Assembly (NCBI GenBank): GCA_964017125.1
Contig: OZ024908.1
Span: 66,018,873-66,082,872, forward strand
Direction: 5' to 3'
Source of the DNA: Flabesymbios commensalis
Lineage: Eukaryota; Annelida; Polychaeta; Terebellida; Flabelligeridae
DNA: 64,000 nucleotides
Positions 1 through 9,785 of this stretch are shown piece by piece (position 1 is the stretch's first letter; each line of letters starts with the position of its first letter). The position numbers and the translations under genes were made by a program. Below the pieces are notes generated by a model. The model was not told where the DNA came from and did not search any database. It worked only from the letters and a program-made list of their open reading frames with translations.

Positions 1-214
1 GGGTCGAGTCCCATTGCATCCGAAATAATGGAATAATTGATTATTCTGTGCCAGTGTAAACATGATTATCAAACGTAGGTAGGTGCCAATAATTTCAACA
101 ATTATATATATATATATAATAATTAAATACCCTCACTCCTGGGTCAGCACTATATACTGGGACTGTATCTTTTGTGTTACCCTCTGTACTTCTAAGCACG
201 ACTATAGTCGTTTT

Positions 215-300
215 TCATCCCTTTTATTAGCATATAAAATCACCGTTATTAGGAACGAAATGTGAGTTTAAACATCTAGATTTGCAGAATATGTGATCTC
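215..300 (+). repeat. Fragment of a dispersed repeat also at 57.9, 63.9 and 21.9 kb
   Basis: The stretch running through ATTAG..CACCGTTATTAGGAACGAAATGTG and on to TTTGCAGAATATGTG aligns by eye with the last 100 bases of the window in the same orientation and with 57965-58055 in reverse. It is diverged. Function unknown; probably the end of a non-autonomous element. Confidence 0.45.
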
Positions 301-304
301 AAAT

Positions 305-1175
305 GAAAAACAACTAGAAAAGGAGTTTCCGAACGCCGAGGCCCGGCTTTAGTCTGTTTGAGTGCTATAGACAAAAATCGGTTTAAATTTGCTAAACATA
401 ACAGTGTATTGGTCTTTCTCATGGGCCAGAATCCTAAATGTCCTAAATATCTTAGACGTGTATTACTTCCACCACCATCACCGGTGCTGGCCAAAAGTGA
501 TTCAATACTTGCCTACGATCATGTACCTCTTACACAGGATGTGGACCTACCCACCACATTCCGGTTCAATGTTGTGCCTACGTCGCAACCCATTGCTGAT
601 TCAATGCAGGTCAATCATCTACGACGCTGGCCCAACACTAATCCATCACTGGGTCTGCTGTATATTTTGCACAAAGAAGTGGCATTTCCCCGATGCTGTT
701 TCAATGTTGACCCACAGTCTTCGACGCTGGCCCGTCATTGAAACATCATTGGGTGATTGTACCGAGTTTTCTGACTGCTGCATTATGCTGGCGACGCACC
801 CCATCCCGGAGTCAGAAACACCAGATAACACGATACATTGGCCCGATGTTGATGTAATGCTGGGCCACCGTCTGCGACGCTGGGCCAACATCATTCTAAA
901 CCGAAACCCTTTAAGCTCTTAACTACAAATATAATCGTGAATATATTTTTTCTGAACACTTGTTAAAGACAGAAGTACATTAGTCAACATTGTCAACCGG
1001 TCCAGACGCAGTGTCAGACAGGTGCCCCGTCTAAATGTACTTAACCTAAGTTCAGAAGAACTGGTGTACAGAAATGTGAACCGTTTCTCAAACACGGCAC
1101 CCCTCCCTCTTTCCCCTAAATAGAACGCAAACTCAGGCAAAATAAACTTAATAACATACCGGCCGTAGGCCGGTA
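305..1175 (+). repeat. 0.9 kb interspersed repeat, inverted copy at 16010-16700
   Basis: The left part (AACTAGAAAAGGAGTTTCC, CGAGGCCCGGCTT, TGGTCTTTCTCATGGGCCAG) and the right part (TGTTAAAGACAGAAGTAC, CCCCTAAATAGAACGCAAAC, AACATACCGGCCGTAGGCC) both appear reverse-complemented and in mirrored order at 16010-16700. The middle of this copy carries an array of GGCCCAAC foldback units. No coding potential was recognised. It is probably a non-autonomous transposon or an old duplicated unit. Confidence 0.6.
536..902. repeat. Array of diverged GGCCCAAC/CGTCTACGACG foldback units
   Basis: Four degenerate units (about 536-602, 603-663, 693-755 and 832-902) share the core CGTCTACGACGCTGGCCCAACA, here as TACGACGCTGGCCCAACA and CGTCTGCGACGCTGGGCCAACA. 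Elsewhere in the window the same core is the hairpin centre of a short MITE (best copies 4408-4514, 14017-14122, 47915-48019). Confidence 0.6.
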
Positions 1176-1185
1176 CCAAATATGA

Positions 1186-1243
1186 GCAATTTTTCACCCT
1201 CTTGAAGTTGTGGGTGAAAATTTAAATTTAATTTAATTCAGCG
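1186..1243. repeat. Fragment of the TTGAAGTTGTG hairpin MITE family
   Basis: TTTTTCACCCTCTTGAAGTTGTGGGTGAAAATTT-like sequence followed by CAGCGCTTTGAGGGTTAAG resembles one arm and end of the family seen complete at 13568-13803. The inner part is missing. Confidence 0.4.
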
Positions 1244-1249
1244 CTTTGA

Positions 1250-2516
1250 GGGTTAAGCATATGGTTTACGATGAGCTAATAATAATAATATTAATATTAG
1301 TATTTACAGTGAAGATAACCGATTTTAATGATTTAAGCCATCATATTGTGTAGTGGAACGGCATATAGCATTATTTCAAAAGTGTCTTTGAGAGTAATGT
1401 CCACATTTCCAAAGTAAATATGAATGTCTGTGTGTGAAACTTGAGGACGTTATCATGTTGGTCCAAGGTCAGATATCAAACAGTCTGCCTTTACCAGATA
1501 AGTAACATGTGTTTTACGATGGCTGGGTGGAGCAAACACAATCTTTATCGGTTGTACGATCTTCCTTACAATGAAAATCGTTTACGATTCTCTTGATAAT
1601 GTGTTCAGCACCATTTTTTAAATACTAGATTGTACAAACACAAAACGATAGCGAATAGCTTGAATATAAACTATTTGGACTGTTACAAAGCATAGGCTGC
1701 AGAGGAAAAAGTCTCATGTATGGTGAAATAAATGATTTTTTTTTCTTCACAATCTGCCACTTATCTAATGTTAACGCTACTGTGTTGTAAAATAATTTTA
1801 AAAGTGGTTGTGTGACAACACGTGTTTGATCATCTGTTTGATCGTCTGTTTTTTCTGGGCATAATTATATGATTTGTTCATGGTTGTTATACATATCAGC
1901 ACATATAATAAAAAATACATTAGCTCTCGTCTCCACAATCCACCGATAATATTTATGTTTAAGGTAATCACTGTAGCAATAGTAAAAAGAATGATGTCGT
2001 TTTAAATTAAGTTGGCTTTTGTCCGCGTATGTCCTGGAAAGGCAGTTATTATCGAGACAATTATAGTTTCAACTGACTACTCGCATTGGTCCAGACCACT
2101 TGCTAAAATTGTTATATCAATCCACTAATGCAAAACAACAACGCAGTAGCAAAGCTGTAGATCAAAAACAAATACATATGTGGCACAAAGGCTAATGTTC
2201 TGTAACGTTAGATATTTTTTTGGACGGAAAAATTAAAGATTCTGTATATCCTGATTTGGAAACGCATGTTTTTTTTCAATATATCATATATATCAGATGG
2301 TCAGATGCATTTTTTGTAATGTAACGTTAAATGTGCTGTTTGGGTTATTTTAACCTTTGATGACATTACTCAGCAAGTGTAATGTAACTTTTGCGGTAAT
2401 GATATTTGACTGACTTTCTACTTGCATGCATCTAGACTTTGAATAACTAATTATTAAAGAAAATAAGTAAAGAAAACTATGACTGTTTTCCATCATTACG
2501 GCACACTGACAAAACA
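1250..2516. other. Intergenic, no feature recognised
   Basis: AT-rich sequence without a supported open reading frame, RNA gene or clear repeat boundary. A small ATAATAATAATATTAATATTA low-complexity patch lies near 1280. Confidence 0.5.
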
Positions 2517-2590
2517 TTAACTCTTTCAACGTCGGCGGCGTCGCACGAAGGGGGTGATAATACCCCCTCGGGCACAACGGGGTAAAACAC
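2517..2590. repeat. Possible piggyBac-like MITE end
   Basis: TTAACTCTTTCAACGTCGG resembles the TTAA-flanked CCCTTTAACCGCC end of the family at 13568, and is followed by a short hairpin GAGGGGGTATTATCACCCCC (read on the minus strand). No matching right end was found. Confidence 0.3.
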
Positions 2591-2599
2591 TACTTTTGG

Positions 2600-3160
2600 A
2601 GAACAGAGTTCTGACAACCAACTCTTAGTGGCCATGAACGCATTGACCCATCTACCAAGAATATAACGTTGCACACGTTCTCATTTATAGAGAACATTTC
2701 ATGACCATAAATTTATGTGTTTCCATCATGAGAACGGGGCGGGCGATGATGGCGATGATGACGTTAGCATCTTCTTCAAATAGTTTAGTTTTTCATTTCT
2801 ATTGCAAGTACAGTCTACCATATGACACGTTTTTTAAAGCCGATGATATTAAAAGCCATTTTAATATCGTAACTTGTACGAAAATACGGCTCCTGACCTT
2901 GAGTTGGTGTTTATATGTTCTGTGCTCACTTGGCTATTCACTGAGGTGAGGGTATTGCCCCACAGTCATTGTAGTCTGCGTACCATATATATATATGCAG
3001 TTCATACGCGCATTAGCCTATATAAAGAGATTCCATTATTATAATATGTGTCAATCAACAACAAAGAATTACCCATGAACCAAGCCATTTAGGTGCATAT
3101 CACAGTATGGTTTATGCCCTAAAGCACATTAATAACAATAATACACCCATGTGGCCACCT
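2600..3160. other. Intergenic, no feature recognised
   Basis: Unassigned sequence. The longest open frame here (82 codons from 2701) has no recognisable domain and begins in low-complexity GATGATGGCGATGATGACG, so I do not call it. Confidence 0.45.
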
Positions 3161-3161
3161 A

Positions 3162-3299
3162 TTCTGCAGCCTTGACCTTCAATGTTTTCACCGAGCTAGC
3201 TGATACAATGAAGTGTGGGGTAGGGGTTCTTATAAAATTATAACATTATTTTTCACCGAGTAGCTATTCAAAGGGGTGGCGTCCTTGCGTTTCACAGAA
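3162..3299. mobile_element. MITE, TTCTGTGAA/TTCACAGAA ends, TA target site
   Basis: The left end TTCTGCAGCCTTGACC is diverged and the right end is GCGTTTCACAGAA; TA dinucleotides flank both. The interior TTTTCACCGAGCTAGC matches the copies at 16711-16818 and 48103-48226. TA duplications suggest a Tc1/mariner-type mobiliser (inference). Confidence 0.7.
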
Positions 3300-3301
3300 T
3301 A

Positions 3302-4077
3302 CCATCTGCCCAGACACATAATGTACCATCTTTCATGCATCCGAGAAGATAATTTTGTCTGCTGGGATTTCACTACAGGATAAAACGAAAAACGATGTGC
3401 ACTTGTGGACCTTGATCACTAGGGGGACACCATTTAATATCCAGGAAAAGGGCTGGAATATTTTTGACATAAATATTTCAAGCAGATACTGCATGAAACA
3501 AATAATTGATTTTACGAACTGCTATATATATCTATACGAAGACATGTACGAAGACATGGTTGTCCAAAATAAAAAATCTGGAATTTCGTCTCTATATCTC
3601 GGCCTTTCCCACAGCTAAGAATGTAGACTTTCTCTGGCCTTATCCTATACTGAAACATACAAATATTGGAATGATGTAGGCCTACCAAAACTATAATTTG
3701 GTGATATTTTGACGTCACAGAGTCAGAGGAATACGCCAACTGGCGAAAGCATGCGAGAGCACCTTAATTGCCAGCCAAGAGAACTGTCCGTAATAGTTTT
3801 GCGTGTTTCAATATGTTGTTACATAGTTATTACATCACATATTTTAACAATTTAAAAACACAGATACATGTATATGTTTAAAATCTTTGCACGATTAATC
3901 CCGTAATATCGCCCACGGCTTTGTGTATGGTCGTGATTAACAGCGAAAGATAGGAGAGAAACTAAAAAATCATTTCTTGATGAAAAGGGACAGAGAAAGC
4001 GACGAATGGGCAGTAGCTAAACCCTGTAATCAAGATTATCTTGCAAACTATTTTATACATATATAGTGCTGTAGCTC
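3302..4077. other. Intergenic, no feature recognised
   Basis: No supported gene. Open frames of 75-87 codons lie on both strands but show no domain, codon bias or splice context. Confidence 0.45.
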
Positions 4078-4079
4078 TA

Positions 4080-4203
4080 CACTCTAAACAATATAGTTTC
4101 CTTAGAAGAAACCCTTCAGTACTATTACCATGCAACCCCAACCTGGGGTTGCATGGTAATAGTGCTGACGGGTTATTTTTAAAGAACCCATATTGTTTAG
4201 AGT
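4080..4203. mobile_element. Foldback MITE with CACTCTAAACAATAT ends
   Basis: CACTCTAAACAATAT at the left is mirrored by ATATTGTTTAGAGTG at the right. The inner arms ACTATTACCATGCAACCCCA and TGGGGTTGCATGGTAATAGT also pair, so almost the whole element folds into one hairpin. TA flanks both ends, consistent with a TA target-site duplication. It is probably a young insertion, because the inner arms still match almost perfectly. Confidence 0.85.
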
Positions 4204-4407
4204 GTACAGTCAGCATTCTGATGTGTACAAGTTCCCACTGCATAAATTCATGGGGATGTCTAATTTATTTGTCCAGCTTATTTCATTCCAGTTAGGTTTG
4301 TTTTCATAATATACCCAAAATAATATGTTTATTGAGTTATTTCTTAAATTTGGTCGTGGGTCGACGCGGTCATGTGTCGATTTTGGGGAGGCATAGCGTG
4401 GGTACAT

Positions 4408-4514
4408 CCCAGCAAACGCGAGTCGTTGGCCCAATGTTGGGCTGATGTTGGTTCATCGTCTACGACTCTGGCTAAACATTAGCCCAACATTGGGGCAACT
4501 CCTCGTGTTTGCTG
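4408..4514. mobile_element. CCCAGCAAAC..GTTTGCTG foldback MITE
   Basis: The left end CCCAGCAAACGCGAG pairs with the right end CTCGTGTTTGCTG. The inner arms GGCCCAATGTTGGGCTGA and TTAGCCCAACATTGGGGC pair around the core CATCGTCTACGAC. This is the most frequent MITE family in the window. Confidence 0.8.
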
Positions 4515-4565
4515 AATACCAACTATAATGTCACACAAAGTCAAAAGACGGCATCCTCCTGACAG

Positions 4566-4601
4566 CAAGGCTCGCTTCGACCTTGGGAGCAGCGAGCCTT
4601 G
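4566..4601. repeat. Short hairpin
   Basis: CAAGGCTCGCT and AGCGAGCCTTG form a perfect 11 bp stem with a 14-base loop. No context assigns a role. Confidence 0.5.
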
Positions 4602-5318
4602 TGTGGGAAGATGAAAGACGGTAACTGCTTACTTACTGACTTATGAAAGCAGATATATATACGCTGAAGCAGACTTACTGAAGCTGATATATTATACGCT
4701 GCTGTGGTGGCAGTTGTCTAAAAAAGCCTGACTGACATAGTTGTTTTTCTACCACCCTGAGCTCTACTCTTCAGCGGTTAGGCCACCTATATGTAATTAT
4801 CTGCTGGAGCAATTATGCCTGTGGCTATGTATTAGAGGAGTTTTGGTGAATGAGTTAGTGAATATTTCTTTTACGTCCCTTTCCGTACAATCATGGCACG
4901 TGCACACTATACGCCCTACTCTTTATATCGAAATTTGAATCACTTCAGAGTCTACAGTAGGCCTACTAAACCGGGTGGAATTTGAAAAAAATGTCAATGG
5001 TGAAGGCATTTTGTGTTTACGGCTGGCAAACATTATGTTCCAGGTGTATGAATATGTCTCAAATATGGTGTTTGGCAGGCTACATTCTAAACATTCAATT
5101 AATTATGTAAAATTAGCATTTCAAAAAATGGCCGCCACTGAAACAACTAAAATAATATATTCATTGTCATATAGTTTGTACCGAACATGATCATGATGAT
5201 AAAACACAACTAAAGCATCTATCAATACATTTTTGGAGGCAATAAATCCATAGACAACTGGAAAATTGAATAGGAGGGTGGGTGGGTTAGGTGAGCTTCA
5301 TCCAAAGACACAACATAC

Positions 5319-5394
5319 TTTGACCAAATGTTGAGGTAATGTTTGGCCAACGTCGTTGACGGCGGCCCAGCAATGGGTCAATTGGTTATTGGGA
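5319..5394. repeat. Partial GGCCCAAC foldback MITE
   Basis: TTGGCCAACGTCGTTGACGG followed by GGCCCAGCAATGGGTCAATT keeps the hairpin core of the family complete at 4408-4514. The CCCAGCAAAC ends are not recognisable. Confidence 0.55.
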
Positions 5395-5402
5395 CCATAA
5401 TA

Positions 5403-5505
5403 ATTAACTCTTGGAGTTATTCCATTTAAATTTTCAGCCACTTGAAGTTGTGTCTCGCTAGCGCGATCCACAACTTCAAGTGACTGAAAATTTGTGTGAT
5501 TTGCA
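5403..5505. mobile_element. TTGAAGTTGTG hairpin MITE, short variant
   Basis: It starts TTAACTCTTGGAGTTATTCC. The hairpin CCACTTGAAGTTGTGTCTCG/CGATCCACAACTTCAAGTG surrounds a CTAGCG centre. The core is the same as in the TTAACCCTTTAACCGCC family, but the right end differs, so it may be a subfamily or truncated. Confidence 0.6.
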
Positions 5506-5647
5506 AAATTTAGGTCGCAATCAGTGTTTCAAGATTTAAAAATTTTTTTTACTTTTAACAGCACTGATTATACAGGTGATACTGAAACAGAGAATGTCTA
5601 CTGTAGTCGACATCAGCGTCAACGCGTGTTAAAACACGCCCCTGAGT

Positions 5648-5736
5648 ACTGTCATACAAAATCAAGTCAAAAAGCCGTAACTGCTCACTTTTCAAGTGAG
5701 GAGTATAAAGCCTTCCGGTTTTGCAGAGCAGAGTAG
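5648..5736. repeat. CTGCCGTGCAAAGCC/GTAAGCAG hairpin MITE, diverged
   Basis: CTGCTCACTTTTCAAGTGAG forms the hairpin tip. Flanking AAGTCAAAAAGCCGTAA and TTCCGGTTTTGCAGAGCA are degenerate arms of the family seen clearly at 19466-19543 and 23015-23091. Confidence 0.55.
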
Positions 5737-5911
5737 GGAAAGTATTATTCACCTCAGTCCTGATTATGCGCCACTGGATAAATCATACGACTAACTAACG
5801 TTGACCTATCTACTAGACCGACGTTGTAAAAAGGGGCCCAGGGTTTTAATAACACTGGCTGAGTGTTTCGTGGTGTTACCAGGTTACATGGGATAATATG
5901 TTATTTTTATC

Positions 5912-6008
5912 CTACCGTGCAAAGTCAAGATGTAGTTATTGCCTTTTGGCCTTGCAAGGCAGTAACTTCTAACTTTGCAAGTGAGCAGTTACTGCCTATC
6001 GCATTCCT
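5912..6008. repeat. CTGCCGTGCAAAGCC hairpin MITE, diverged
   Basis: ACCGTGCAAAGTCAAGATG begins it. Internal GCCTTTTGGCCTTGCAAGGC and AACTTTGCAAGTGAGCAGTTACTGC show rearranged or tandem arms of the same family as 19466-19543. Confidence 0.5.
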
Positions 6009-6080
6009 ATACCAATCGCTAACTCGTGTAAACACGAATAAAATATGGATGACGTTGCAGAACACCCCATTGACATCATA

Positions 6081-6288
6081 CTGTAGATCTGTTAAATTTC
6101 GCGTGGTTTTAATTTTCGCGCATTTTGCGAAGAGCACAAATTCGCGAATTTTAGAATCTCGCGAAATTTATTATTAAGATAGCGCTACTAAAGAAAAAGT
6201 GAAAATTCGCGGATTCTGAACTTCGTGAAAATTCACAAAATAAGAAATTCGCGAAAATTTAAACACGCGAAAATTACCAGATCTACAG
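6081..6288. mobile_element. Foldback MITE with CTGTAGATCTG ends and AATTTTCGCG motifs
   Basis: The left end CTGTAGATCTGTTAAATTTCG pairs with the right end CGAAAATTACCAGATCTACAG. TA flanks each side. The interior is rich in TCGCGAATTTT-type palindromes and has the AGCGCTACTAAAGAAAAA centre. A second copy is at 58881-59027. TA target site suggests a Tc1/mariner relative (inference). Confidence 0.8.
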
Positions 6289-6550
6289 TATTATGGGGTG
6301 TACATTTCACTCACACAACTTAATAATTGCATGAAGAAAGAGATTGGTGACAACATGAATTTTACAACAGTACTGTGAACGTTCGGCGTAGTGTAATATT
6401 TTCTAGACGAGTGAAGCCTCGTGAACATGGGTAAACAGGACCGGTAAATATGCTTCTCAAGTGGCAGGGGGTGTGATTACACATTCCCATGTCAAGGCCC
6501 TGGCGTTTTGAAGAATGCTAACAGTCTGTTTTGCATTATTGGGTAATACA

Positions 6551-6635
6551 GGAACGTTCGTGTGATGTTGGCCTAGCGTCCCGACAGTGGATCAACATTA
6601 AACTAGCATAGTGTCAGTATCGCATGTTTGCTGGG
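6551..6635. repeat. Partial GGCCCAAC/GTTTGCTGGG MITE
   Basis: Right half retained: GTTGGCCTAGCGTCCCGAC, GATCAACATTAAACTAGCA, then GCATGTTTGCTGGG, which is the usual right terminus. Confidence 0.5.
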
Positions 6636-6905
6636 ATGACAATTCAAGCCAGAAAAGCCATTATTAGCATCATCACAATGCCATATCACACGCCCTGAAT
6701 AAGGTTGATGTTTAGTTTCGGTTGGCAGTCTGCAAACCGAAACCATTTATCACGCAGTCCTGGGAGCTTCAAGCCGAGATCGATCCAGACCTACCCCGTT
6801 GACGAGGCCATGTAGGCCTACGACAATGTAAGACATGTGTTCTGAAGCAAAGCGAAGACATTGTGCAGTATGGTCCAGGGACACCTCACTGGCATCTTCC
6901 CTATA

Positions 6906-6947
6906 GCAAGGCTTGACTCCATGAGACCTCATGGAGTCAATCCTTGC
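6906..6947. repeat. 20 bp stem hairpin
   Basis: GCAAGGCTTGACTCCATGAG is mirrored by CTCATGGAGTCAATCCTTGC with one mismatch and a two-base loop. No flanking repeat family was recognised. Confidence 0.7.
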
Positions 6948-7142
6948 TGCAGAGAAGATCCTCTCTGATTGTTTGTTTCTTTGCAATCTGTTAGTACATA
7001 CAGGCTCCCTAAGCTCTTATTCTTACTTTACAACCGACTGCGTTTATGTTATAGCAGAAGCAGAAATATTGCAGATGGCGAATCTGATATAATATATTCT
7101 CAATCACAGATTAAACAGATTGATTTCATTTTCAATTTGAGC

Positions 7143-7364
7143 ATTTATGCACAACTGGACCAACCCTCAAAAGTTCGTTTCGAGATAAATGTAGTTGAAG
7201 TTTATGGTCTTCTGTAAATTTAAAGAAATGAATGAGCACAATATCGAGGTAAACCAAGACACGACATTCACATTCTCTATCCATGGAAAATACCCACATC
7301 TTTGACTACCCCCGGTTTCGAGCCTCGCTGCCTCAAATAAACTGTGGTTCAGTTGTGCATAAAT
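7143..7364. mobile_element. MITE with ATTTATGCACAACTGGACC ends, copy 1
   Basis: It opens with ATTTATGCACAACTGGACCA and closes with TGGTTCAGTTGTGCATAAAT, an imperfect terminal inverted repeat of about 20 bp. The interior lacks coding potential. A second copy begins 16 bases downstream. Confidence 0.75.
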
Positions 7365-7380
7365 AAGAATCACCATTTTG

Positions 7381-7605
7381 ATTTATGCACAACAGGACCA
7401 ACCAACATGTATTGTAAATTTAACAAAATTAATACAAATATATGTGGAAAATTTACAATAATAAGCACTTTACATACTCTCTACGTATTCTCCAGATCTA
7501 TTCTGAAGTTTATATAATAAAAATACGTGTACCTTTTTATAATCACGGGGACTGCGAGGATGATGAGGAAAACAAAGGTGTGGGTTGGTCCAGTTGTGCA
7601 TAAAT
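7381..7605. mobile_element. MITE with ATTTATGCACAACTGGACC ends, copy 2
   Basis: It opens with ATTTATGCACAACAGGACCA and closes with TTGGTCCAGTTGTGCATAAA. The length (225 bp) matches its neighbour at 7143-7364, so two copies lie head to tail. A third partial end (TTATGACAAGTGGACCAAGC) follows at 7624. Confidence 0.75.
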
Positions 7606-7620
7606 CAATTTTAGGATTTT

Positions 7621-7700
7621 TCTTTATGACAAGTGGACCAAGCCACATTTATTGTCAATTTAACAAATGTTTATAAAAATACAATAATGAGGACATTATA
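7621..7700 (+). repeat. Partial third copy of the ATTTATGCACAAC MITE
   Basis: TCTTTATGACAAGTGGACC and the following CACATTTATTGTCAATTTAA resemble the start of the copy at 7381. The right end is missing. Confidence 0.5.
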
Positions 7701-7763
7701 TAACCTCTAAGTCTTATGTAGATCTAGCTGTTGAACGTATTTAGTAAAATACGTTTATTTTTC

Positions 7764-8223
7764 ATAGACCCATAACATAGGTATTCAAATGAATCTGAAA
7801 GAGCTGACTAAGACAATTATGGTGATCTCAAATTGAAAAAAACCTTTAGTCTCCATGGTTTATACAAAAATAATTCCGGGTTGTAAGGGTTAATAATATG
7901 CGGTCCTTTATATAAACCTCATAAGTATAGGCTTAATCCTTAAACCGCTGAATTATTTTTGTATAAACTATGGAGACCAAATGTTTTCTTCAAGTTGAAA
8001 TGATCATAAATGTTTTAGTTGGCTCTTTCCGATTCATTTGAATACCTATGTTATGAGTCTACGGCCATTATAAATATATTTACTCTTACTAAGGAATCTC
8101 TCTATAGATTCCTTGCTCTTACAGTGCGGGGATCGACTTTATACGTCAGCATCTGACGTCTAGGGGCCTACAGATGTCAGATTCTGACGACTAAAGTCGA
8201 TCCTCGCGTTGTGGGGGTCAATC
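7764..8223. mobile_element. Large hairpin of the CCATGGAGACCAAA / TTATGAGTCTACGG family
   Basis: The left arm (7764-7893) is an inverted copy of the right arm (7933-8070): ATAACATAGGTATTCAAATG against CATTTGAATACCTATGTTAT, and CTCCATGGTTTATACAAAAA against TTTTTGTATAAACTATGGAG. The right side continues with a nested TAAGGAATC hairpin and a GTCAGATTCTGACG inverted pair. Single-arm relatives are at 9508, 13822 and 20981; they begin TTAACCC, suggesting piggyBac-like TTAA ends (inference). Confidence 0.7.
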
Positions 8224-8349
8224 ATATTACTATTATATAAACCACACTTGGACATATGACCGGTCAAGTTATCTACAATCAGCGCTATAGACAGGATCGA
8301 AGTCTGCTCTTGTCTTACACTATATGTACACGTATACTGCCGTGTAATG

Positions 8350-8424
8350 GCCAAAATGTAGTATTGACTGCTTCTTGTAAAGTAAGCAGATAGTACTGCA
8401 TGCCTTTTGGTTTTGCAGAGCTTA
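8350..8424. mobile_element. GTAAGCAGATA..CTGC hairpin MITE
   Basis: GACTGCTTCTTGTAAAGTAAGCAG forms the tip, with TACTGCATGCCTTTTGGTTTTGCAG as the right arm. Member of the family at 19466-19543, with a degenerate left arm. Confidence 0.6.
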
Positions 8425-8510
8425 ATACGCGACTATGCGTCTTTTTAAAGCCGGTCATACATACACCTTTACACGAGACTACACTCAACTACAGTTGTAC
8501 ATGTGAACAA

Positions 8511-8823
8511 GGGCGGGGGCCCTAGGGTAGTGGCTAGCACCGCTGCCTTCCACGCCAGAGTCCGGGGTTCGGTTCCCGGTCTCGGCGGTTTGAAAGAAAC
8601 AAAATTGTTTCTTCCCCATCCACGTGTGAAAGTTAGTATTGTGGGGAGCCTCCGTGACCGAGAGGTAGCGTGCTCGGCCTCAGACCGCCAGGGCTCGAAT
8701 TTCGAATCCTGTGTCTGGAGGACAGTGTCATCTCAATCATCTCACCATCCTCAGGAGGTTCTCCTGGCCCAGTTTAGCCTATATGTGCACAAAGGTGGCC
8801 TAAAGCCCGATTCATTTCATTTT
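8511..8823 (+). mobile_element. Dimeric tRNA-derived SINE with 13 bp target-site duplication
   Basis: Two tRNA-like modules lie in tandem. The first has A-box TAGTGGCTAGCAC and B-box GGGTTCGGTTCC. After a GAAACAAAATTGTTTCTT linker, the second has AGGTAGCGTG and GGGCTCGAATTTCGAATCC. A tRNA-unrelated 3' part follows (CATCCTCAGGAGGTTCTCC, TTTAGCCTATATGTGCAC) ending in ATTCATTTCATTT. TACATGTGAACAA occurs immediately before (8498-8510) and after (8824-8836), a perfect target-site duplication, so this is a LINE-mobilised and fairly recent insertion. It has no protein. Other copies: 12038-12360, and fragments at 10690, 11500, 48962, 49290 and 58590. Confidence 0.92.
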
Positions 8824-9295
8824 TACATGTGAACAAATGTGGCCTAAATCCCTATTCATTCATTTTGTTCAAAAGATATCGCTTCAATGATAAACGAGAA
8901 CGCTCAAATAATTGTTCTTAATCTCGTGCACCGAACAGTCTTAAGTTCGAGTTGTTCATGAATGTACAGAACGAAGTCGAATTGGGAAACCTGTGTACAT
9001 ACTAGTATGCGAAATGTATAATGAAAAGTTTTAATTAAGTACAATGTAGTAATAATATAATATATTGTTATTCACCTATGTGGATAATTTGAATGTATTG
9101 TTACCATGCATGTTCACTAGCTGACATACACTTTCTGCTTTCCTCTGGAATTTTAAAAATTAATTAGGCCGTACTTGTTACTTGTTCATTCGACTCAACT
9201 CAAGCATACAGTTTTTTTTATCCAGCTTCGTTCTTTTTGTCTCAGTTTTTGTAAGTCGTTATCTTGCATAGGCCTACTCCTTGCGACATCGACAT

Positions 9296-9504
9296 CGTCG
9301 TAAACGGTGGATCAACATTGGACCAACGTTGGTCGATGTCTCGTGTTTTAGTCGTTATCCTGCATACATCTTGAGATGCAACCCAAGCCGGTAAACGCAA
9401 AACATTCCGGGGGCTTTTTATAACAGCAATTTTGTACTACGTTGTCCCAACGTCTGCGACTTTGGTCCAACATTGTACAATTCTTATACAAATGTTTACT
9501 GGGA
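9296..9504. repeat. Two partial GGCCCAAC MITE fragments
   Basis: At 9296-9349: CGTCGTAAACGGTGGATC, AACATTGGACCAACGTTGG and CGTGTTT. At 9440-9504: GTTGTCCCAACGTCTGCGAC, TTGGTCCAACATTGTAC and a TGTTTACTGGG end. Each retains about half of the 105 bp element. Confidence 0.5.
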
Positions 9505-9507
9505 ACA

Positions 9508-9785
9508 AAGCTGCTTTTGAACATTGAAGCGCCGAAATATGTTTGTATAAACCATGGAGGCCAAAGGGTTCTTCCCCTTTTGAAATCATCATAAATGTCA
9601 GCTCTTTCCGCTTTATTTGAACACCAATGTTACGGGCCTACGGTCCTTATAAATATTTTACTCTTTCAGTGCGGGGACCGACTTTAGACGTCAGAATCCG
9701 ACTGCTATCGTCTAGTCTTTCAGCTTGGTGATCGACTTTAGACGTCAGATTCTGACGTCTAAAGTAAATCCCCGCAATGAAAGGA
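9508..9785 (+). mobile_element. CCATGGAGGCCAAA / GTTACGGGCCTACGG family MITE
   Basis: Aligned with 7933-8223: TTTGTATAAACCATGGAGG, TCAGCTCTTTCCGC, ACACCAATGTTACGGGCCTA, TCTTTCAGTGCGGGGACCG. The right third has stacked copies of GACTTTAGACGTCAGA and its inverse TCTGACGTCTAAAGT, forming a hairpin. Confidence 0.65.

Noticed and set aside
8511-8585. Possible functional tRNA genes
   Set aside because: A and B boxes are present, but the acceptor and anticodon stems do not pair well and the units are embedded in SINEs with target-site duplications.
8503-8832. 109-codon open frame, with a close relative at 12133-12405
   Set aside because: Both lie wholly inside the tRNA-derived SINE; similarity reflects the repeat, not a protein family.
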